DNA of 64,000 nt from Lottia gigantea (GCF_000327385.1 NW_008707797.1:3288028-3352027); one strand, 5' to 3'. Positions 47,440 through 61,143 are shown, counted from the first letter of the stretch. The notes: generated by a model not told the origin, from the letters alone. Program-made: numbers and translations.

Positions 47440-47787
47440 TAAAGTGCGGACACACGAACGGTCTTGGCCGGAGATTTTTGTCGACGATTAGAGTCTTGTC
47501 AAGACTTTCACCGACTGGCACGGGCACACAAGGAGACAAAAATCTCTATTCGATTGTTTTCCACCATGTCAATAATCGCGTGCGGAGCATGCAATTGAAA
47601 AGATAATAAATCTGATTGGATGATAACGGTCGGTTTTGTAGACGATAAAAAATTTAGGAGACAATTATAAAACTTATTAGATATTATAAAACCTGTCGGA
47701 AACGCGATAATCTTGATGTTAAAGCACGGGCACACTCATCGGCGACAAAAATCTCCGAACAAGACCGCTTGTGTGCCCGCACCTTTA
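47440..47787. mobile_element. MITE-like element, 348 bp, long terminal inverted repeats
   Basis: The left end TAAAGTGCGGACACACGAAC ... GGAGATTTTTGTCG mirrors the right end, whose reverse complement is TAAAGGTGCGGGCACACAAG ... GGAGATTTTTGTCG. Each end also contains a second inner copy (CACGGGCACAC ... GACAAAAATCTC near 47517 and 47726). There is no transposase. Confidence 0.75.
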
Positions 47788-50007
47788 CGCGTCAGTTAGG
47801 GGTAGAGAGGGCATTGAATAACAACATAATTTCATGGTATTCTACTCCTGAGTTATATATACAATTATCACTGCCGAGCTTTGGTTACTCCATATTTTCC
47901 ATGGTGTGTTGAAAGATACAAAAATATCTTAAATGAGAAATTTGTCTTATTTCTTGAAGAATTTAAAAATGTGCTTATCAGGCAGTGGAATTTATGAAAG
48001 TTTCAATATTTACGAAGGTGATTCATCATATCAGAAGGGAAATATTTTTGAGTTTATTTTTCTTACAATGATATCTTAGATCACGTTACAGATGTAAAGA
48101 AACGAGTCAAGGGGTGCGTTTTAAAATATTTCTACGTTAGAGTCTCGTAAAAAATATAATTGTTTTATCCTTGACATGGATATGCCTTTCACCATTAATT
48201 TTACTAGTGTCTATTTTGTCGTTTAGTTACTGTCATCCTTAGTTGAATTTTAACTAATGATTGAGGTTGGCGGTTTATGTAGGCTTACTTCTCTTAATAT
48301 TTTACTTTCATCTCAAAGTGACCATGGGTTTTAGTCATTTCTAAACCTGGTCATATATCAATATTCCAATATCAGAAAGTTCATGGTCATTGTAGAAAAA
48401 TGAAAAACATTATCATGGACATAAGCAGAAAATTTCAGCGACAAGGATATCAGGAATGGGAACATTGTTATATTTCGAACCTCCGAGCTGCTAGGAGGCT
48501 GGTAGAGGGAGCACCTGCTCGCTTCAATCTTAAAGTATCGACGATTATAATATGCCTTCTGAATCGTAGACTTTTGATCAATCCTGTCTGTGGAGTCTTT
48601 CAGCACAATTTTGAAAATCCGCATAGCTAATGATAGTTGTTTGATTTTTACCCTGAACAGCGTTAAAAATATGTAAAACGGCATCAAATCGTGATATTTA
48701 ATCGACTCAGTGGGTATAAAGAGCAACATGAAATAATCCAGACTGCTAAAATATGATCTAGAAATTAACTTTATGTGTTGTGAAGCAATAAAAATACACG
48801 ATAAACCGGCACAATAAATATCGTATATCCAGTCTTAGCCAGGAGTATTAGGTTTGATGTACATTAGATAAAACCCTTCCACTTGTCACAATCAAACAAT
48901 TTTTAATGTAAATCCTCATTATTAAAGGGTGTAAAAAATATTTAAATCTTATATTTCCTCTCGTAAAATACAACTTGACTGTTTACTTCACTAGGGTGTC
49001 TTCATAACTACATTAGTTTATTTTACTCACTATATCCTTTTCATGTTCTTAGTCGACATTTTTGAAACTTAAATATCTCGCCCACATTTTGATCGCAATA
49101 TTTTTATTTTCCGTCTTAAAATTTGAAATTGCCAAATTTGAAATATAAAGCTTAGATCAACGATATATAATTCCAAACCAGAGAATATCTTTCGTTTCGT
49201 GTTCAAAAATAAATTTTTAGGGTACCGGTTCCACTAAAAACGGGACTAAAAGACCAGGAACGAATATGAAACATTAAATCGGATAGTGGCGTAGTTTGAT
49301 TAAGTAAGTCAAAGCATGAAGGCACCCGTTCCATGCGCTTTTATTCGAATAACTCGAGTTGCCAGTGTCCAATATTTCTAACGAGATAAATTGAAAGCGC
49401 TCGATACGTTACATTCTTACAATATTTGAGGTAACAATATCTCATCATGGCTTAACCTTTGTAAACTAATATGATTTCAAACCTTAAATTATAGGTGTTG
49501 GGGTCTTAACTATTATCTATACAGAATCAACCTCGGACAGAGATGAATGACTTACACCAGATATTGGCTTTAGACAGGGTCGCTAATTGGGTATCATGAA
49601 ACAAGGCATAATTAGGAAAGAAATCGTTAAACGCGCACCTGTCTCAATATTCCCAGTGTTGCAGTTTTTTGACCGGAGTTACAATATAAGTTATGAGAAC
49701 TCTACAAAGAAATCTATTCAAACATTATTAAATAGTATTCAAAAATTTAATGTGCAGCCCTATTTTAACAATAGCTTTTAACCTTACAAAATAGGCTGAC
49801 AGGAAAGTCCCAGGGGTTCCTTTAAACGTACACATATTTGTAAGTAGTCGAGTATCTCTGTAGGCCCTTTTATTAGATTGTCGACATTCCTGTGATAGTT
49901 TATGTAACTATAGAATCAAGTTAAGCTTTAAATCTCGAGTAAACTAATCAGACTAAATTATCCTACTGTCTTTTACAATGATACAACTATATATTTATCA
50001 TTTACTA

Positions 50008-50301
50008 TTTGATAAAATACTTATAATATTTGATAAAATACTTATAGTATTTGATAGAATACAAGTAATATTTGATAGAATACAAGTAATATTTGATAGA
50101 ATACAAGTAATATTTGATAAAATACTTATAGTATTTGATAGAATACAAGTAATATTTGATAAAATACTTATAGTATTTGATAGAATACAAGTAATATTTG
50201 ATAAAATACTTATAGTATTTGATAGAATACAAGTAATATTTGATAGAATACAAGTAATATTTGATAGAATACAAGTAATATTTGATAGAATACAAGTAAT
50301 A
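50008..50301. repeat. Minisatellite, 21-bp unit, 14 copies, two variants
   Basis: TTTGATAGAATACAAGTAAT(A) and TTTGATAAAATACTTATAGT(A) alternate in an irregular order (two A, three B, then A/B alternation, then four B). Several frames on both strands stay open because the unit is seven codons. The predicted repeats (FDRIQVI, FDKILIV) are a consequence of this and not evidence of a protein. Confidence 0.95.
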
Positions 50302-53300
50302 TTTGAACATTCGTCCTCCCGAGGATTTTGTAACCGAACATGCCTAGGCAGTATTCGATGAGCTCTGGTCAAATACAAAACATCTGTTGATTAGTACGAA
50401 ACAACTACAGCTATTTCATAATATCCGATACAACCAACTACATTTATAACTGAATAGTCAACCAGAAAAGAAGAGCATGAAATATTCCCTGTACGAAATA
50501 TCAGACAGCCATTGGGGCTAAAAGTTGCAATGAAAAAAATAATATAAACCGCTCACAGACCTAGTACTTTAACATAATGATAAACATATTTTCAAACATT
50601 TTCAAGTAACAATTTCCTCTTTCTTTAAAAACTTTACTTTCTAAAGGAGAATTATAAGTTTTTCTATGTACAAATATTTACTACTGAGGAGGACTGTATT
50701 TGAAAATTTGAATTTATAATATAGGACGCAAATACTTCACTCCATTCATATAAATCTCATTATACAGACCGACGTTTTCCTTCTTTCTATAAAATAGGTA
50801 TTGTAATTACCAAAAACCTATTTGCATTTTCACCAAGATATATCCGACAATTCTGGTCCAGTTTGCCAGATTATAATATATATATCATGTACTTAAGTGA
50901 TAAAACAAAATTTGGAAGTGAAGAAATGGTAATGTTTGAAATTTCTTTTGGCAAGGTACCGCTATCCTTCTTTTATATGTCGCAAAACATTTAATTTTTC
51001 TTTAAATATCAGGCATCTATTATCCTTTCGTTAATCAATATATTATAAAAAATTTAATTTCAATTTTCAAACGTCTTACCTGTGTCCGTTGTTAGTAAAT
51101 ACAGAATTAAAGAAATTATCCAATATGATGTAAAATATCCACTAAATTACTTTTATACTATATCATATCGATATTTCACTTATCTTTAAAGTCGGCGACC
51201 GATTCAGTATTTAATGATAATCCCTGTCACTACCGAAACATCTTTTCGTACAACTGAAATCGACAACCAATGATTGGCTACTGTCCTTGTCCTGCTTTAC
51301 GAGAAGTTATCGCTGTGACCAGTCCGATGACCAATGAAATAGCCAGTCTGTGAAGCTTGTATTATCAACAATACTCTCCCACACTGCTGGTTTAAGTCAC
51401 TTGTGGGAAACAGTAACAGTGATAGTAAAATATCGTGTAACTCAACTCAATTTTTTCGTTTATTACACTGATGTATTGAGGTAAAAAAATGTATTATTGT
51501 CCTACATCGTAAGTGAAGTCTTCACATTACCCGTATCACTAATCATAACTAGATATTAATTGTGTTATAAGTATCAGTAAAGTCTGCAACATAAGCAAAG
51601 AAGTGACAAAACAAGATGGTATCTGTAAGTATAATTACAGTCTAGTCTACAATATCCCCGAAGTATTTTTATACGTATTGCATATACAAATTGTCCTCCA
51701 GCTTATTCTAAAATAATGTCTCTACTATAATCATCCACCTAACAGTAATACCCTTTAACTCTTACAAAAAGTGTCCTATAAGCCGTTTCTAAACTAAACT
51801 CTTCACAACAAGCATCAAACATAACCCTGTATCCCTTATTAAAACTATATTTAAAAGCCATTTTAAAGTCAAATTCTCGTCAAATCTTTCTCTCTTGTCC
51901 ACTTAACAATCATCCGTCTCCAAAGAAAGTTTTCTCTACATAAGAAGCGACCACTTCGAAAAGTGAAAAGTATTTTCTAAATCTATCAGTCAACTGACAA
52001 TCCAACCAGCCATTTCACTGATCCCGAGTATCATAATGCCGACCTGAAATGACTGAAGATTAATAACAGAACCTTTAACTCACCTTACTCGCTGTGTAAT
52101 GTCCACAATAACCGTTAAACTGTGATGAATTTTATGGCAAAAATTTGCTACACTTAATTTTCAATTTCATCCTAATAGAATTTCATATGGTTGAAATACG
52201 TTGAATGTTAAATCCCTTTTAAATGTAACAAGGTGTAATGTTTATAAAGGTATAATTGCCTCATAAATCGTAATATTTCACACTAGTAATCCACCTTAAT
52301 CGTATCCTTAATGAAGTCAAATATCCAGTCTTAAAAAATGTCACACAATATAATAGTACCCTTAAACTCATTTCATTCTTGCTGAATTTACATAAACGTA
52401 AAATGTGTATTATGAGTTACATATACCACGATAAGTGATAGTCGACTCTGGTGAATATTATAACGTGTAACCCACCAACTCGTGTCGAGCTTGTATTCAC
52501 AATAACATTATCTCAACTCCATGCTTCGCTACATGCAGCCGAAATTCTTCACAAGACTTTTATACCAATTACGTCAAATGAAATGACAATAAAATACATA
52601 TCCTACATTCCGAGCAATTAAAAAGTCCAGTTAGAGTCGCGAGTTGTCTATTCTTTACTGCGTATTGACAGACAACGTTGTCACACTCGAGTAAAAATAT
52701 ACTATAGGGTTCTAACAGACTGCAGTCCTATTATGCTACTATAGACGCCCATTTCGTTAGTTTTGACAACTTGGCTTGCAAACAGTCTTTGAATGTAACA
52801 ATTTAAGAGTTTAGGTACACCCACATGTCAGGTAATCTGCACGACACCTATCCAATTGAACATATGTCTGTTGTATACTATTTTGTTGACTGTTTCGTTA
52901 GTGGAACTACCACGACAAGGGTCAGGGTATATTCGAAAAGAATGCGTTGATGACAGACCGGAGTCACACTGTACTATTCGAACAAGCTAGAAGAGCACTG
53001 GCGATTTGACCGTAGCTATCCCTGAGTCTCAGAAAGGTGGGGGGGGGGGGATTTTCTGATAGGTGGCTCAACTATAGCAACAAGTCATTTAAGTCATCTA
53101 AATTTTTCAGAAAGGTGGGGGGCTACAGGGGCTGCAGTAATAGAACTATAGAACTACTACTTTGTAAATTTGTAATAAGAGTTTCCATAGCTGGACATGG
53201 TTGTTGTTTTCGTGAGGTATTGTAGGGAGTGAAAGTCGCCTGTATACAATAATCCCTACCGACACATACTGGATGATGTACAATGTACAACCTCAATATT

Positions 53301-53341
53301 GGAATCTGGAAAATGTAAATATGCCAACTGGCCACACCACA

Positions 53342-53391
53342 NNNNNNNNNNNNNNNNNNNNNNNNNNNNNNNNNNNNNNNNNNNNNNNNNN
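53342..53391. other. Assembly gap, 50 N
   Basis: Fifty N between a CACACCACA and a TACCATACC context. The round length suggests a fixed-size placeholder, so the true gap size is unknown. Open frames crossing it are meaningless. Confidence 0.99.
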
Positions 53392-55616
53392 TACCATACC
53401 ATATTACATAACAGGATGTGATTATGTAAGCCACAGAGACATTTATCAACATTTGAATCCTAAATATTATGGTTATATTTGTTAGGATAAATTTGACTGT
53501 TTGCGTTTATGTTTGAATCTGCTCTGATGAGCACAAAATCTGTCCCCAATTTCAAATTCAAGTTAGTTATATACAGTCTTAATGGAATCTAATCAGATTC
53601 GTCGCACAGTCAACAGAGCGATGCGCTTTAATCGAGAAATCAAATCATTACTAGCAACTAATCGGTGGTTACAGTCGCTTTCTGACGAATACATCCATCG
53701 ATTCTTCCAGATACTGGATTTCTGCTACCAGTGGTTAAAATGCATCTGCTCTCGAATTCTTCGATGAATGTTTCGAGCATGGTGTATGGGCATATCACCG
53801 GAGATTATCTTGTACAGTGTGAGTTTAAATATGTAAAATGTGTATATAAATATGCTGACTATAAGTTATATTAGTAATAGAGTAATAGTCAATAGTAAAA
53901 TATATTGTAATAATAATATATAGCCAGAGGGTATATACCTAATACATGTTTTAACATTTCACTAGTCATCATACTTTTTTACTTCTACTCTTTTGATCAA
54001 ATCGTCAAATAATGGGGTCGAATTCTATTGAGACGATATAAATATGTATCATCTTGGATTCCCAGACAGTTTCGTTTCCAAACTTTATAATAGCGCATGA
54101 TGCAGTATGCAATGAGGATAATTTTGTGTGACCTTAGCCCATTGATTTTGATTTCTAAATTTCGAACGACCTTTATCGTGGATATTGAAACAGATGCTAG
54201 TTTCTGATAAATATAATAGAGGCAATTTCTTATATCCAATCCCATTTTTTACTGTGCATTATAAATCTAATAAAGACGTAGAGGACCAGTATCAGATATC
54301 AAACCTTATCAATAATTAAAATAGTAATTTGTCTCTGTTGGTGGTACAGATGTCCAGGACATGTTTTATAATAAAATACAGGATATGCTCCAGTGATGCT
54401 ATCTTCATCAATATCTTTATTATTTTCTCGTTATTTCACTTTCTCATTGACAATTACTTTGATGTATTTTTCCATTTGTTAAAGGGACCATCTCGTTTTC
54501 AATGAACGTGTGCAGCGGTCCCAGATTTTCCACAAAAAGAAAACTTACAGAAAAACAGAGGTTTCTGTTCTTGGCCTACTATTGAAATCATTTATATGAT
54601 TATTCATATGTTCATCCAATCGTTACCTTACCTTGCCGTTGCTTTCGATAACATACATTTTGGTTTACCACAAATAGACACTGGTTAATAATTCGTGGTA
54701 TAGTTCCTTTAATTAATACCCTAATAAATCAGTCTGGTGAGATACTGATCTAATTATCATAATATATTTATCATATAATTATCATGCCAGTATTACTTTC
54801 TGACCACAATGGACTCTTCGTTCACCATAAATCATACAGCAGATATCTGTCATATACCTGGTAGTTTATTCAATGCTTGCATGCTGTATAGGCTATAGCT
54901 GATTTACGATAAGACATAATTAGACATTGGAATGAATGATATCGTGGCGTCTAACAGTTCTTTTAAAAAGAAAACCAAGGTAGTATACCAGGCTGAAAAG
55001 AAATTCATAGGTAATTAATACATTAATTAATACAGTTAATTTGATGTTTCCCGAAAATGCATCTCCCCTTATTGAAAGGAACAACGAGCTACAAATCCAT
55101 CACCAACAACACAATAATCAATCTGTTTTTCGAGAGACAAGCAAACTCCTGCCGTAGGTGTTAATGTCCATCAGGACTGGTGCCTTTTAGACAGAATTCT
55201 TGAGAGCAACGGAGGTTATTGGTAAAATAATTTGTAATATTTTTGCAATTGGTAATAATAATAACGATCAATTTGTCAAATTACCTCACCTGAAGTATAA
55301 AATCCTATTTAAGATTTATAATTCTGTTATCAGTTACTTCCCTTGAGTTTCCCTATTTCAGTTATTATATATTATTATGGCGCATCAATTTAACAAAACG
55401 TCTTGTCTTTCGGGTAGATAGAAGCTATATATACATTTCTGATAGATATATTAAGGTGAGAAAAATCTGTATTGAATCCAATGAAATTCATTGTTTTGGG
55501 GGAGTAATCCGGGCCATTTTGTATACCATTGGTTAAATTGAAATTGAATAGTATTTCTAATCTATTCTATCTTTTTAAAATAAAAACTAATATTATTATA
55601 AGATGTATAGTCAAAT

Positions 55617-55672
55617 AACAAAATATTTTCACTGTTAAAATAGTGCTCAATACATCAATTGTAGAGCATTGT
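55617..55672. repeat. 51-bp minisatellite family, single copy (locus 3 of 3)
   Basis: AATAACAAAATATTTTCACT followed by GTTAAAATAGTGCTCAATAC and ATCAATTGTAGAG. It is one unit with the same left flank as locus 2, in the same orientation. Confidence 0.8.
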
Positions 55673-58249
55673 AGAAAATTGTATAGTAATTGTATACACT
55701 AAGAAGATATGTTGAAGAGAATAGTACTATAAAGATATACTAATATTGACGAGGTATCACCATCTGTTAGAGATCGTGTACTATTGTATTATAATAGCTG
55801 ATGTCTCCAGTGATTGCATTCATCAAGGTTACTACTAAGATTAAACTTTCTTTGTTACACCTTTACATACATGTCTATGACAAATAGATTATATGTTCCT
55901 ACGTTCAAGGGATTTCTCGGAAAGCAAAAATGATCGAAAATTTTGTCAGATTAACCGTGGAAATGTAACAAGGTTAATTCTGATTTAATCTTACTTGTTA
56001 AATATTTTTACCATTTATTTTCTTGCAAAAGAGCACCATTGACAATTTAAATCAGAAATGTGGAATAACGATGGGATAACGAAATTCTATATCCATACCA
56101 AAAGCCCGGATATTCGGTTCTTCAATTTTCTACTGATTCAAGAACCCTGTTGCGTTAGATATCCTGCATTATTACTAAGACAAAATGGTACCAAAGATTT
56201 CTGTTCAATTGCTTGAAACTTTTACAACCAAAGGCAACCTTTCTTGGCAACTACAAGTTTCTATACACGATCCACTGAAAAAAATATATTATATATCGAC
56301 CACCCGAAAGACCTGAAGATCTGATGCTCTCTTGAACTGATATTGTCAGCTGTCGTGATAATCAAGTATTCAACTCCTTCTTTCGCTCCTTGCTTCTTCT
56401 TTACATTGTCTTCTAATAACATCGTCTCTTTACGGTGTTTAAACTAACAACACTCAGTCAATATGACAAACAATTAGATCACAACAAAAAAATGACACCA
56501 AAGCGATTAAAAATTCCGAAAAACCAGATTGTTGTTTACTGTTGAGTTGGTTGAATAAATTAAGCTCTGTGGGTGGTAGTATATCAACTCTACAGCTCTA
56601 CAGCTTTCAATATCAACTATTTTACTATATATACATATAAAAACCTTCTACTGGATGGACCACAAAGATCTATCCATTTAATTTTTGGTTTTACCTTTGA
56701 AAAAAAAAATTCACTGCCAGGTGAGTTTATAAATATCCAGAATAATTATTTGACTTCAAAATGATGTTGTCTTCTTTGCATTTAAGGACTACAATTCATT
56801 GAAATACGTTTAGTGATTTTATTGCCAGTGCTTTTTGAATCACAACTAAATAGGATTCTCCACAAAATCCATCGCTTATTTGTCATTATACTTTTGGAAA
56901 CTAAACATTTTACTGCCAATTGAGTTTTAAAAGTTATTGGATACCCAAATGTATGTGACACCCAATCTCGTACGAGCGTATGTCTTAAAGGACCAATATT
57001 CCATATAACTACCTTCAATGATTTTTTGTGGACCACCCTGTAAATATATTTTTAATCAAGAAAAACAGTCCAGATATTTTGGGGTATTTTATTTCAAATT
57101 ATTCTTTTGTTGACAACAAATAAACCACCATTGATAGTATTAAGGTTTTATGTTAACAGTCTTATTAAGTAAATGTTGTAAATTGAACATAACTTAAAAG
57201 GGTGGCTGACCTTAACTTTATAATACAAACAATAAAGGTACCTTGACTTGCTTCCATTTACCTGATTCGTAAAACAAGGTAAACAGGAACCGGATTCCAA
57301 CGACAAATTTTACTAGATGATATCAGTGTTGGAGTCATCTGATTGGTCAGTTTGTAAAAATCGATTTAAATTTAACCTTGTTAACCAATCAGATTACAAT
57401 ATTTACTAAATTTTTATTGGATTTTGGGTTAGTTTTTGTGAAGTACGCCTTTTGAGAACTAGTTGGGAGAATAGGTAGGCTAAGCCAGGCACACAATAGT
57501 ATGCATCAAACTGCAATAGTCTACTCTACCGGAAGTAAACAATTATGCGCATATTGATATTTTAGAATCAAATTGTATTTCCATTATAACGAAACCATTG
57601 AATTCGGACGGACAATCTATGAGTCACTTTCAAAATCTTACGTTGGTCACTGACCGATCTCGATAATGTGAGAAATAAGTGTTCGTAAATAACATTTCAT
57701 ATTAAAACAAGTTAGTTATATTACTTTGTAAATTTATCTTCCAGGGTGTTGGTTTGAAATGCAGCAACTAAAATAAATTCAGTAATTAATAATATTAATA
57801 AGGCTGTCCGTTCAACACCCAAAATACACGTTTAAGTGCAGTTTGGAGTAGAACAGGTAATATTTCACAAAATAACATGTTTGAAGTAATTTATTTATTT
57901 ACAAGGTGACGTTTGTTTGTTGTTTTGAAATATTATATTAATATGTAGAGAATTTCAAGTATTTCCTGACAATCTTGGAGTTGTTTTATAAAAATAATTA
58001 AACACGTGCGTGCTATTACGGGGGCCTCTTCTAATTGACTAGAGCTTATAGAAAGACCGGAAATGATCTGGAAATGATAAGATAGAATGTATCTAGCTAC
58101 TATTTTTTCGGATATTACAAATTAATTTCAATTTCAATCGTAGATTGTTACATAATGAAGGAGGGATGAGCCTTTGTTGAGTTAAGAGGGCACTGGTCAT
58201 GGTGTGGGGGGGGGGGGAGGGGGTATATTCCCATGGTAGCGACACCCTA

Positions 58250-58550
58250 GATGGCCTAGATGGCGCTACTTCTATTTAAATCGAATATCGAAATCAATAT
58301 GGCATATTTCTCCCGCTATTCTGTAGATGGCGCTTGATATATGTAAATTAAATGGCGCATTACTCCTGCCATTCCCTAAATCCAGTATATGTTGCTACTT
58401 CTGTTTAAATTAATGACAAACCAATATGATATATTTCTCCCGCCACTCACTAGATGGCGCTATTATTATTTAAATTGAATGACAAACCACGTCAATATGA
58501 TATATTTCTCCCGATATTAGCTAGATGGCGCTACTTGTATTAAATAATAA
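58250..58550 (+). repeat. Degenerate ~70-bp tandem array carrying AGATGGCGC cores
   Basis: Four TAGATGGCGC or GTAGATGGCGC cores (58257, 58323, 58451, 58522), plus two weaker ones (58351, 58390), lie in one orientation. They are linked by shared ATATTTCTCCCGC and TATTTAAAT-type sequence. The best site, CACTCACTAGATGGCGCTAT (58444-58463), agrees with the CTCF core CCASYAGRKGGCRS at most positions. This is a motif match only; binding is inference. Confidence 0.6.
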
Positions 58551-58898
58551 CTCTCACTCAGTTTGAAAACCCATCAATTAAATAATCAAGAGGTCTGAAA
58601 TGACCATGTGTATGGATATAACAAATTCAAGTAGGAATGTAGTGACAAAATAAATAACTTTTACCCTCTCAACCCTTTAACGTCCACCTGTATGACTAAC
58701 AATTCAACTACTGGTTAACATTATCTTTCTAACCTCTTGTGTCATAGTGTCCGATTGTAACAGCAAACCGTTTAGTGTTATAATAATCCTTTAGCTTCAT
58801 TTAAGAGTCTGACAATAGTACTTAGAGTTGAACTATCTGCAATCATTTCAAAATTTTTTTGCCCTTCAAATTTTCCAGAGAAAAATATATTTGGTATA

Positions 58899-59085
58899 TT
58901 TGGATCCAGCTGTCAAAGAATACAGCTGTAATGGAACGATTTTGTAAATTGATCTAATTTTGAATGGATCCAAATTCAAAAGATATTCAACTGTAAATTG
59001 AAACAGGCGTACATGGATTCAGATGTAAAGAGATCCAACTGTAAATGGACAAATTCATTTGATTCAGTTGATAATCGATGAAGTT
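58899..59085. repeat. Degenerate repeats of GGATCCAACTGTAAATGGA type
   Basis: Variants (GGATCCAGCTGT, TACAGCTGTAATGG, TTCAACTGTAAATTG, GATTCAGATGTAAAG, GATCCAACTGTAAATGG) recur at 20-35 base spacing. Decayed short repeat, non-coding. Confidence 0.5.
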
Positions 59086-60509
59086 AAAGCCAAGAGCTTT
59101 GACCACGAACCGACTGAATATAAGGTTCCAGGGAACTTAACCTATTCCTGTATATCACGGGCGGCTCCTTTTTAAACGTCTTATTTTCATATCACGAACA
59201 TTTGGTTTCATCGTCCTGTTGATATGATATAAAACATTATCTTCAACATGAATGTCCACTTATCATTTTATTAAAACACTGGACATTGATAAAATATTTC
59301 ACCAAACAACACCTTTATTGTCTCCAATTCTAGAAACTCTCGCCAAAATTAAGATTTTAAACAAACATATTAGAGACTGTTGGTTAAGATTATAATGGTA
59401 AAATAGAATAGTTCATAAACTGACTAGACCGAATATGATAACCGGATTTAAATAATAACCTTAAGGCGTGGTATCTAATCTTTTTTAGCCGACAATCATC
59501 TGAAATATTGACCATTTCCACTCAATCTCTCATACAGGAACGACAACTCTGTATGTGAGAATGCATTGCCACTCTTGAATTTGTTTTTGGGATTTGACGG
59601 AAAACTTTTTGTTTTGATTCAGAATAGATGAATCCAAATCACGAAAGTGTAAAGAAGATATGGAATCAAAATTGATCTAAAAGAGGCTGCGTTCATCATT
59701 TTTCAAACTGTTTCAAAAGTTGCAACCCATCAACTTAAATCCTATGAGATTTTAGAGAGTTCTAAATTTTAAAATTGACCTCTATAGCAGATACTCTTTA
59801 AAAATAATTTCAGGAATTTTGTTGAATTGCATAATGTTTATGCCTCGTAATGACTGGTAGGCCTATATAAAATAAACTAACTGATGTAAATATATATAAA
59901 TATATATAATACTGTATACATAATTATACAAGTCTATAACATACATGTATACTTTATTTGATGCAGTATTTTTATTTTAGGATTAGTTGATAAACAGGGC
60001 CACGTTCCACAAAAACTCTTGCCATTAGAATTAGTCGTAGGTGTAGAATTTAACATGTAGATATACCCTACTTACGATAAAATTGATCTAAGATTTTTGA
60101 GGTATATATAAGGCCCAGGATCCTCGAGAACCACAGTTGAAATTCGTTATAGAAGTGATGTATCACTGTAAATTCGCAAAACTGGGGTCTGTAACACTAT
60201 CAATAACCTTATCTTACTCTGTTCACACGACTATTAACCCTAATAAACGCCTGGTTTCTTCAATGTTATCTTGAGTTACTGTGCCTTGCTAGATTAGGGT
60301 TAACCAATGCCATCTATAATACTGGACAGTTATAGGTGTTTTCATTTAATTCAATTAGAAAATTAACCATTAATGTTCACATTCGCTTTTATTAAAATTA
60401 ATTTTTGTTAACCCTCGTTAGCGTTCAGACTGAGGTGGTTTAGCCAGTAAAAGTTAGAGTAGGTCGACTGGTTGTTCAAGACATCTTCTCGCTTCTATCG
60501 TTCTTGCAG

Positions 60510-60755
60510 TCCAATCATTGCGATTTACCGGATGGTCATAGATTCCGACCGCTCAAATTCCATTTTTTGCTAGAAAGTATCAGCATGAGCAACCAATGGC
60601 AATCATTGGATTCACTCGACCTGAAAAACCTTAGTTGCTGTTACACAGACATGGGAGTACTTATGGGATATACACTTATGAACAGCATCAGAAAAACGTA
60701 TTCCGCCTCCGATAAAGTTTTTTATTGTTACGTCTACAACGGATGTAAATCGTAA
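60510..60755 (+). pseudogene. Carboxylesterase/neuroligin-like exon or remnant
   Basis: A strong acceptor (TTCTATCGTTCTTGCAG) precedes 60510. The frame stays open to TAA at 60753, with a composition richer in G+C than its flanks. Near its end it reads CCYTDMGVLMGYTLMNSI and KVFYCYVYNGC. This resembles the F-T-D-x(5)-P ... V-Y-F-Y-x-F block near the C-terminus of carboxylesterases and neuroligins. The usual catalytic His region would lie beyond it and is not seen, and no GESAG-like exon was found upstream. It may be one exon of an otherwise unseen gene, a fossil piece, or chance. Confidence 0.25.
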
Positions 60756-61143
60756 ATTGTATTGTGAATAGGTTGCTGACATTCATAGAAATAGCTGAGG
60801 GCATGTTCCCCACCTAGCTATACAGGTCGTGTTAAAATAGTTTATGTGTTCAAAACCTATTATTGACATATTTGAACATTGAGAACATATAATTAGTATT
60901 GTTACTACAATATTATAATACATGGTATTTTTTACGCTACTTCATTGGTATCAATATCGTCTCTTGTCCCTTGTGTTTTGTTAGAAAAAATATTTTCAAA
61001 AACATATTTTTAAATATTTGTTTAAAGGATTCATAAGCACTGCCAGCCTTCTATTTGCACCATTCCTGTTTCCAGCACGATGTATGTGTTTCCAATTATT
61101 CTAGAAAACCTGAACCAGATTAGGGAAGCACTAATGCTTATAC

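Noticed and set aside
48358-48729. 123-codon minus-strand frame
   Set aside because: Phe/Ile/Ser/Tyr-rich, no motif, competing frame on the other strand, no promoter or splice signals: fits a chance ORF in AT-rich DNA.
49978-50378. Open frames of 101-127 codons on both strands
   Set aside because: All lie in the 21-bp array. A stop-free unit of seven codons keeps several frames open on both strands without coding.
53123-53485. Open frames spanning the N run
   Set aside because: They cross an assembly gap of unknown size, so the frame is not real.
57338-57395. Palindrome ATCTGATTGG...CCAATCAGAT as another foldback element
   Set aside because: Arms are only about 11 bases and no other copy of its ends was recognised; too weak to list as an element.
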